A program made the position numbers and the translations under genes. Below, piece after piece: positions 58,240-64,000 of a stretch of 64,000 nucleotides of DNA; the stretch's first letter is position 1, and the number at the start of each line of letters is the position of its first letter. Source of the stretch: Epiperipatus broadwayi (lineage: Eukaryota; Onychophora; Udeonychophora; Euonychophora; Peripatidae); NCBI GenBank assembly GCA_028023455.1, contig JAQFVV010000111.1, positions 2,549,909 to 2,613,908 of the forward strand, written 5' to 3'. The notes beneath the pieces are model-generated. The model saw nothing but the letters and a program-made list of their open reading frames with translations, made no database searches and was not told the DNA's origin.

Positions 58240-59969
58240 GATACAAACAAACAAAGGAAGACTAATATTCAGCAATTATTCTTATTCTAATTTTTATCAA
58301 CTGAAATTAATTAAATCTATATCTCTATTAAACCCAGTGAGTAATGCGTCTCAGATACAGCTAACCCCATAGAACTATAAAAAATACAACAATTAAGAAG
58401 CAAAGACAAAAAAATGTATTACAAAAATCTCAACTAGATATAATAAATAGTTCCAGTAATAGCAAGTTTATCAATTTAAATAGCATAGAATAAACAGCAT
58501 AACTGATGTAAATATAGGGGATTTGAATACAGACATCCCTTATATTTACAATTAAGCTCCAGGTATATGAAGAATGCCCGTATTTCAAATATAACTGATG
58601 TAAATAAGTCACAACATACTAAAAACAACCTTTCTTCCACTATATGAATTATCAGCAGCACAAAAATTATGACTTGGTCAATGGACAATCACTATTATCA
58701 TGTCCACCACTATCTGACTATAGGAGAGTTGCAAAAATGCAATAAGATTAAAATGATTAAATCTATCACTACTTTCACAGCCAGATCATTCATAGGATTA
58801 TAATATTTTACTAAGCATCAATGACAGGAGGCTGAAAATAGTAGTAACAAATATATAAATTTAAAAAAAAAATCTATTATATAACTAAAAAAGCAAATCT
58901 CCTTGTATATGGCCACATTATGCATGATTTGCCTGACTTTACAGATGAGGTGTTACAAAAAAGTAAACTAAATATAGCTTAGCTACTTAATATTTCGAGG
59001 GAACTCACACCAAATATACTTTTTTGAAATTCCCACAAATTTATGGAAAGTCATCATTAAGATGATAAAAGACAACATCCCAGATAAACATCCCCATCAT
59101 ATTTCTATATGTTGCATCCCAATTACTATCATCATTAGAGCCTTGGCCATCTCTGTATTTCACATTTTCTAGACTGAGTCATATTGCTTTTCATTGTAGC
59201 ATTAATGATTGCAGCAAAGCTAGCAAGATTGATAAACTCAATCACCTGTGCGGTAATAAACAGAAGCTTAGGTCACAGGCAAATGTATCTGAAAACATTT
59301 TACCTACTTCAGAATAAGCACTCATAGAAGCATACACTATGCTGACCTTGCTATATCTACAGAAAGTATCTATTTGGAAGGAGATAAAATACAAGATAAA
59401 CAAATTAAAAAGAACAATAGTACCAAAACAAATTCTTTAACCAAATCAATAATTCTGGAAATCCTATTCAAACTCTCACAATGCCATGAACTAATCTAAA
59501 ATTGAACCACCAGACATAGATCTAATCTCCCTACCAATGAACTGAACTGACATTCAGACACAATTTATTTCCCATCTTTCACTATAACACAACATACAAA
59601 GAAAATTTTCCACTAATAACAAAAAAAAACACGTGATGCAATGGATTAAAATACTGAGAACAATAAAAATCACAAGTATCTAATTCAGGTTAATCCATCA
59701 ACCTAAATCCATAATATGAACAGTATAAATATTGCTATGTGGCCTAAACACACACAAAAGAATAACATAGCTAATCCAATTTTTAAAGAATCAATATTGT
59801 GACATATTCATCCAACAAAAACAAAAATGAACTCAGCCAGCTATGATAAGAGCAGAGAAAAAATATTTTTAAGGAAATCAAATTCTATAAATGCTGAAGA
59901 TTAAAAAAATGTTTTTAATATAAATGATAGTTTTCTTCTAGCAAACACTTTTTCTTATTACATTTGTAG
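58240..59969. other. A+T-rich stretch, possibly decayed retroelement 5' part
   Basis: A small repeated word, AACTGATGTAAATA, occurs near 58500 and 58603. The region 59000-59650 has a more coding-like composition but many stops in all frames. It could be the upstream part of the LINE at 59970, but no endonuclease motif could be seen. Confidence 0.35.
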
Positions 59970-60295
59970 AAATAATTAGCCAACTCAAGATTTAAATAAG
60001 ATAATAATACAATTTTTTTTTAAAAAGTCAACCTTACTCGATATTTATGTCAAATTTAAATAAAAAAGATTTATATGAAATAATAAAAGACAGTAGAGTT
60101 AATATAAGTCTCCAGATAGTTAAAATCGGAATAGTAGATATAAAAAATAATATTGATATTTTATCAGATATTAAAAATTTCATGATAAAATAATAAAAAA
60201 TAGGGAATTTCCTATATTACTAAAAACATTTATGATAAGACCAGTTTTTAAGACTGATGATAAAAATAATTTTGATAAGTATAGCTATATTTTTT

Positions 60296-60435
60296 TCCCC
60301 TCAATGAATGGGAAAGGAGAGCAATAGTTTGAGATCTGAAGAAGACTGCGAGGAACAGTCGAAACTGTTATTATGTTAATAACTATTTGCTTAAAGGTGT
60401 AGGAAGACTGTGATTATTTAATAAGATATATTGTT
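60296..60435 (+). mobile_element. Short insertion in the decayed LINE, carrying a hammerhead-like core
   Basis: Reverse-transcriptase similarity stops near 60295 and resumes near 60440. The intervening G+C-richer 140 bases begin near CCCCTCAATGAATGGGAAAG. Similar words at the junctions (AGCTATATT and AGATATATT) may be a target duplication. It contains the motif at 60323-60387. Confidence 0.5.
60323..60387 (+). ncRNA. Hammerhead-like motif with perfect outer helix I
   Basis: CTGAAGA (60336-60342), a GACTG/CAGTC hairpin (60344-60360), GAAAC (60361-60365), U, GTT. AATAGTT (60323-60329) pairs exactly with AACTATT (60381-60387) as an outer helix I. The triplet GTT is allowed but weak, helix III is minimal, and an extra A sits between the core and stem II. 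Possible relic, not a confident ribozyme. Confidence 0.25.
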
Positions 60436-61150
60436 AAAAAATATATATTTATAAAAGTATCAAAATATTTAAAAATGAAAACCAATATGGATTCATAGAG
60501 GGGAGAAACACAACTATATTATTGGAGAATTTTGCATAGAAAATTAATAGTGCATTAAAAGATAAAAATATATAAGTGTACATTTTTTAGATTTTTATAA
60601 GGTTTTTGACATTATTGAGATAAACAATTCACAATTTAGAAAATTGTGGGATTAGAGGAAAACAGAATTTTTTTTTTTTTTTAAAAAAATTATTTAAATA
60701 ATAGATATGTCAAAAATAGCAAGTGTGTTGAGTTATGAGCAAAAAATTTATACGAAGTTCCTCAAGATTCTATAGTTAGTATATCATTGTTTGTGATTTT
60801 CATAAATGACCTAGAAAATATTAATAATGAAGGATCAGTATATCAAAATGCAAATTATACCATTATCTTACAAATGCAAATAACAATGTCAAGAAAGCTT
60901 GGATAAAGTTGTCCTTAAGTTTCTTGACAAAATAATTTATATAAATTGAGAAAAAAGCAAAATGTATCTTTGTGTATTTTTCTGACATGTAATATAAATA
61001 TATAGATTGGTATATATCTACATTTATTTGATTGTGCATATGATAATAATACAATATGTAATGATAATAATTGTGTAAAAGTAGATCAAATAAAATTGAT
61101 TAGATATCTTGGGAATGATAATAGATAGAAAAAATGTTTTGGAAACAACA

Positions 61151-62245
61151 TATTAACATACTAATTAATAACTGTAGATATTTTATAACAATATTCTATA
61201 AAATCAGACATTTTTCTTTTAAATATTTTTATTGTTATATATAAATCTTTGTGAATCTTTATTGAGTTTATAGAATAACACAACAAGTTTTTCTAATATT
61301 AATAAATTAATATTATTGTAAAAGTGAATAATTGATTTAATAAAAAAAAATATGAAAAAAAAAATTAGTTACAAAAAATATTTCATTATTCAATGAATTT
61401 CTTGAATACACAATTATGAAGAAAAAAATTGTTTGATAGTACTTTAAAAAAAAACGTCTATAAAAAAATTTGAAATGTATCTAAGAAAATATAATTTCAC
61501 AATATTGTAATAAATATGAAACTAGAATAAGAAACCACTATGTTCTTAAATGATTTAATAATTTATCTATTAAATTAAAAAGCTTTCAAAATTATAGGGA
61601 AATAAAAAATCAAATTAACAAATGTATTAAAAAGGGAGGTGGGGAACTAACATATTATATAGCTAAATATATACAGATATGTAATATAATACGATCAATA
61701 CATTTATTTGTGTATAATTCATATATTATTGAAATGTAATTTGTTATTATTATTATTAGCATATTCTATATGATACGTATAATCAAAGAAAGAAAATTTT
61801 CTTCTACATAAAAAGGCAACTAAGGCTTACTAAGAGAAAAATGACATTTGGGTAAATAAATTTTGACACGTATTTAATTAGTATAAATGAATAAATGAAT
61901 AAAGAAATTAATTTAAAAAAAATAAATTTTAGTTTATTATTTATTTTTGACAACATTTAACATATAAAATTAATTTAGAGTGAAGCTCCTAGGAGAATTT
62001 TTATTTTATAAAAATTAATCAATCTTTGGGTAAAACAGTTATATTATTTTTTGATTCACATTTATTATTCATTAAAAATTATAAATTTGATTATTATTTC
62101 AGTTCTGAATAATTAAAGTTAAATATAATAAAAAGGTAATATCTTTCAGTTCTTTTTCCCATCATTTTTATTTTAATTAACTAACTAGTTAATAATAATA
62201 ATAATAATTATAAATTCATTGATTTTGTAAATAATATTTACTAAG
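61151..62245. other. A+T-rich stretch without a recognised gene
   Basis: Nearly pure A+T with an (AAT)n run at 62191-62210. No coding sequence recognised. Confidence 0.45.
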
Positions 62246-62339
62246 GTTGTAAACCTCAAGAATATGTGCGCGTGAAAATGCGAAGGTAGCGACCTCTACA
62301 GGTCTTAACCACAAGCTTACACTTTGGAAGAAAAGAAGG

Positions 62340-62341
<2 letters not shown>
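62246..62341. mobile_element. Half copy of snapback element A5
   Basis: AAGGTTGTAAACCTCAAG, GCGACCTCTACAGGTCTTAA and CCACAAGCTTACACTTTGGA match one end and arm of A5 (33888-34172). The match stops where an (AAT)n array begins. The other arm is absent. Confidence 0.8.
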
Positions 62342-62371
<30 letters not shown>

Positions 62372-62412
62372 GTAACAACAACAACAACAATAGTGATAAC
62401 AATAATAATAAA
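62342..62412. repeat. (AAT)n/(AAC)n microsatellite
   Basis: AAT repeats pass into AAC repeats and back to AAT. It abuts the broken edge of the half snapback. Confidence 0.95.
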
Positions 62413-62727
62413 TTTATTGGCAGTACAGATCAAAAGCATATAATCAATTATATATTAAACATTCTAAATGGAAATAAAAACATAGAAGGAAAAAAAAATA
62501 CAAGTAAAAAAAAATATATATATATATATAACAGTAATCATACAATTAAAGGGAACAGTGAATTTAATTATTAGATTTATTAATAAGAAGACAAAATTAT
62601 TGAAATTTATATCAAAATAGTTATTATTATTAAATGATAATTATACTTTTTTAAAAAACAATTGTAATAGATATATTAAGTGCTTGGCAACACAAAGTAA
62701 GAAAAGTTTAATAGCAAAAATTTTAAA
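62413..62727. other. A+T-rich stretch without a recognised gene
   Basis: Short TA run at 62514-62531. Nothing else is seen. Confidence 0.45.
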
Positions 62728-63250
62728 TTTAATATGCTAAGCATGCTTTTAATATCTTTGTATTGATATCATAATCATACCAGTGAATGAGCGAAATTGT
62801 GGGTGAAGGAATTTTTCCAAAACCAATACCTGTATAAAAGGGCCAAAGGCAAGTGAGACCACAAATTCATATTTCTAGAGCACAAAAACAATCTTGGTCA
62901 TACATTTGAATCTACACAAGCTGCATTCTATGTCTAGAAAGGAATGATGCTAAACATAAGACAAAGGAAGTCTGGCATATTGCCAATAATGAAACAAAAC
63001 AAAAAGAAATCCTGCTTCCCCCTCTCTAAAAGGTGGATCATGTAAGCATATTTGCATACAATTTACATGATATTTATATTACACCCTTCATCCACAATTT
63101 CACTCATTTATTGCTATGATTTTAATATTAGTACAAAATATTGAAAGCATGCATAACATATTCTATTAAAAGCAGTTGAAGTTAGGAGATATAAAGTTCT
63201 GAAGAAGATTGTTGGGGCAATCAAAATTGTAAAAGAGGGCGGTAAATAAA
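62728..63250 (+). mobile_element. Foldback Penelope-like fragment with downstream ribozyme-like hairpin
   Basis: Inverted arms of about 85 bases (62728-62812 and 63083-63170) share AGCATGC, ATAATCATA- and GAAATTGTGG-type blocks. Between them is a GIY-YIG-type coding end (62899-63045). Just after the right arm comes CTGAAGA, a GATTG/CAATC hairpin and AAAAT (about 63195-63225), a damaged version of the CTGANGA-hairpin-GAAAC motif. The arrangement parallels 48880-50130 and 52874-53236. Confidence 0.6.
62899..63045 (+). pseudogene. Penelope-like endonuclease C-terminal fragment, one stop
   Basis: The plus-strand frame starts HTFESTQAAFYV, has a TAG at codon 13, then KGMMLNIRQRKSGILPIMK and ends SCFPLSKRWIM followed by TAA. 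The ending parallels TCFSLSKRWN of the fragment at 53028-53219, so both are the same protein family. It lacks the I-N-R motif in clear form and is more decayed. Confidence 0.5.
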
Positions 63251-64000
63251 GCCTTGTGTAACAGTAGTAAAGTGCATGGATGATTTAGTATTATATGATA
63301 TACATTTGGCAATTCAATAAAAAAAGATTAGTTATTATACTTCCCAGGCTACTTTTAAACTTTTAGATTCATTAGTGATGACCTTTGCTTCTGTATTTAG
63401 GTATAATAATAATCTTTCACTCATTTTTTCTTATTATCAAGCTACCATCCCATAGTTAGGTCTGAGTAATTCAGTATCTATATATTTTAATGTTCTCAGA
63501 CTTTTAGAATAAAATTTATTGGTTTTTGAACAATTCTGGCTAAAGTGTAAAGATGTGTATCATTTTCAAAAACTAAGGATATCACAATATACAACTAATA
63601 TCAAAATTGGAAAAAGAATAAAAATAAACAATGGTCTTAGATTCAAAACATTAAACTATTTTTGAATTTTGAGCCAATCAATAACTTGATAATAATAAAA
63701 AAAGTAAAAAAAAATGTTTCTGGAGAAAAATGTATTAAATAAAATAAATAGAAGTATATCAGATACAAAAACTTTTTACTGATGAAAACCATAATTTAAA
63801 ACCTAATATGGAAATAGAGGTAGAACAGCACTAAGATTTATTAGGAACTACTATTTGGTACTAATTAATTATTCAAACTAACACTAAATGGCAGGACAAG
63901 AATACATGAAATAGATTTGTATAGGATTGTGTCATCTGGGACCAAATGGTATTTGGTTGCTTTTATAATAAATATAATTTAAATTAGATACAAATGAATA
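63251..64000. other. A+T-rich stretch without a recognised gene
   Basis: No coding sequence, repeat or motif recognised up to the window end. Confidence 0.45.

Larger units (their letters stand above)
59970..61150 (+). pseudogene. Heavily decayed LINE reverse transcriptase
   Basis: With frame changes the plus strand gives recognisable reverse-transcriptase pieces in the right order. They are RPVFKTDDKNNFDKYSYI near 60240-60290, NQYGFIEGRNTTILLENF near 60480-60535, a D-F-Y-K-x-F-D-like motif A near 60590, VPQDSIVSISLFVIFINDLE (for GVPQGS...LFxIFINDL) near 60755-60815, NANYTI where YADDT is expected near 60850, and LIRYLGMIIDRKN near 61100. GVPQGS and FINDL are typical of CR1/Jockey-type LINEs. 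The catalytic Asp pair is lost. A ~140-bp insertion at about 60296-60435 splits it. Confidence 0.7.

Noticed and set aside
60863-61054. 63-codon minus-strand frame
   Set aside because: It is antisense to the decayed LINE reverse transcriptase and made of Tyr/Ile/Phe-rich low-complexity sequence.

Overview
This window is strongly A+T-rich eukaryotic DNA. It has long non-coding stretches, dinucleotide to tetranucleotide microsatellites, minisatellites and dense, nested transposable-element debris. The transposon mix (RTE-type LINE, Penelope-like fragments, hAT, piggyBac, a tRNA-derived SINE and many snapback elements) points to an animal, most likely an invertebrate with a large repeat-rich genome. 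I cannot name the lineage. No complete host gene is visible. Two short stretches (1-214 minus, 57661-57739 plus) look like possible host exons, at low confidence.

Layout. 1-3629: a G+C-richer possible exon, then A+T-rich DNA and a degenerate four-base-periodic purine tract. 3630-6890: a broken hAT transposon on the minus strand, with a 564-bp near-perfect snapback element nested inside it. 9399-9955: a G+C-richer island with a TATA motif. 10164-13129: the best-preserved element, an RTE-type LINE with endonuclease and reverse transcriptase, a 12-bp target-site duplication and only two in-frame stops. 13784-14165: a SINE followed by a snapback. 14578-17590: a long-terminal-inverted-repeat element interrupted by a second LINE. 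18122-21095: an inverted-arm repeat with a hammerhead-like core, then a compound snapback containing a 342-bp tandem duplication. 21953-26065: a low-copy-looking unexplained tract. 26721-39540: snapbacks, SINEs and diverged dispersed repeats. 42814-44701: an element bounded by 26-bp perfect inverted repeats around two minisatellites. 46394-46505: 112 consecutive C. 48880-53236 and 62728-63250: palindromic fragments carrying the end of a GIY-YIG-like endonuclease, read as Penelope-like relics, with a piggyBac relic between the first two. 57030-57414: a non-autonomous hAT with target-site duplication. 59970-61150: a heavily decayed LINE.

Three signals recur. First, a ~105-bp tRNA-derived SINE is present five times, each copy flanked by its own clear or probable target-site duplication. 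Second, several snapback elements with unrelated interiors share a GCACATGYGC box, and some also share a CTATATAAA-containing tail. Third, a CTGANGA-hairpin-GAAAC motif, the conserved core of hammerhead ribozymes, occurs in several repeat families. In the copy at 28540-28598 the flanks also form an 11-bp helix I with an internal loop. Penelope-like elements are known to carry hammerheads, so the GIY-YIG fragments and the ribozyme-like cores may belong to one retroelement system. That link is inference.
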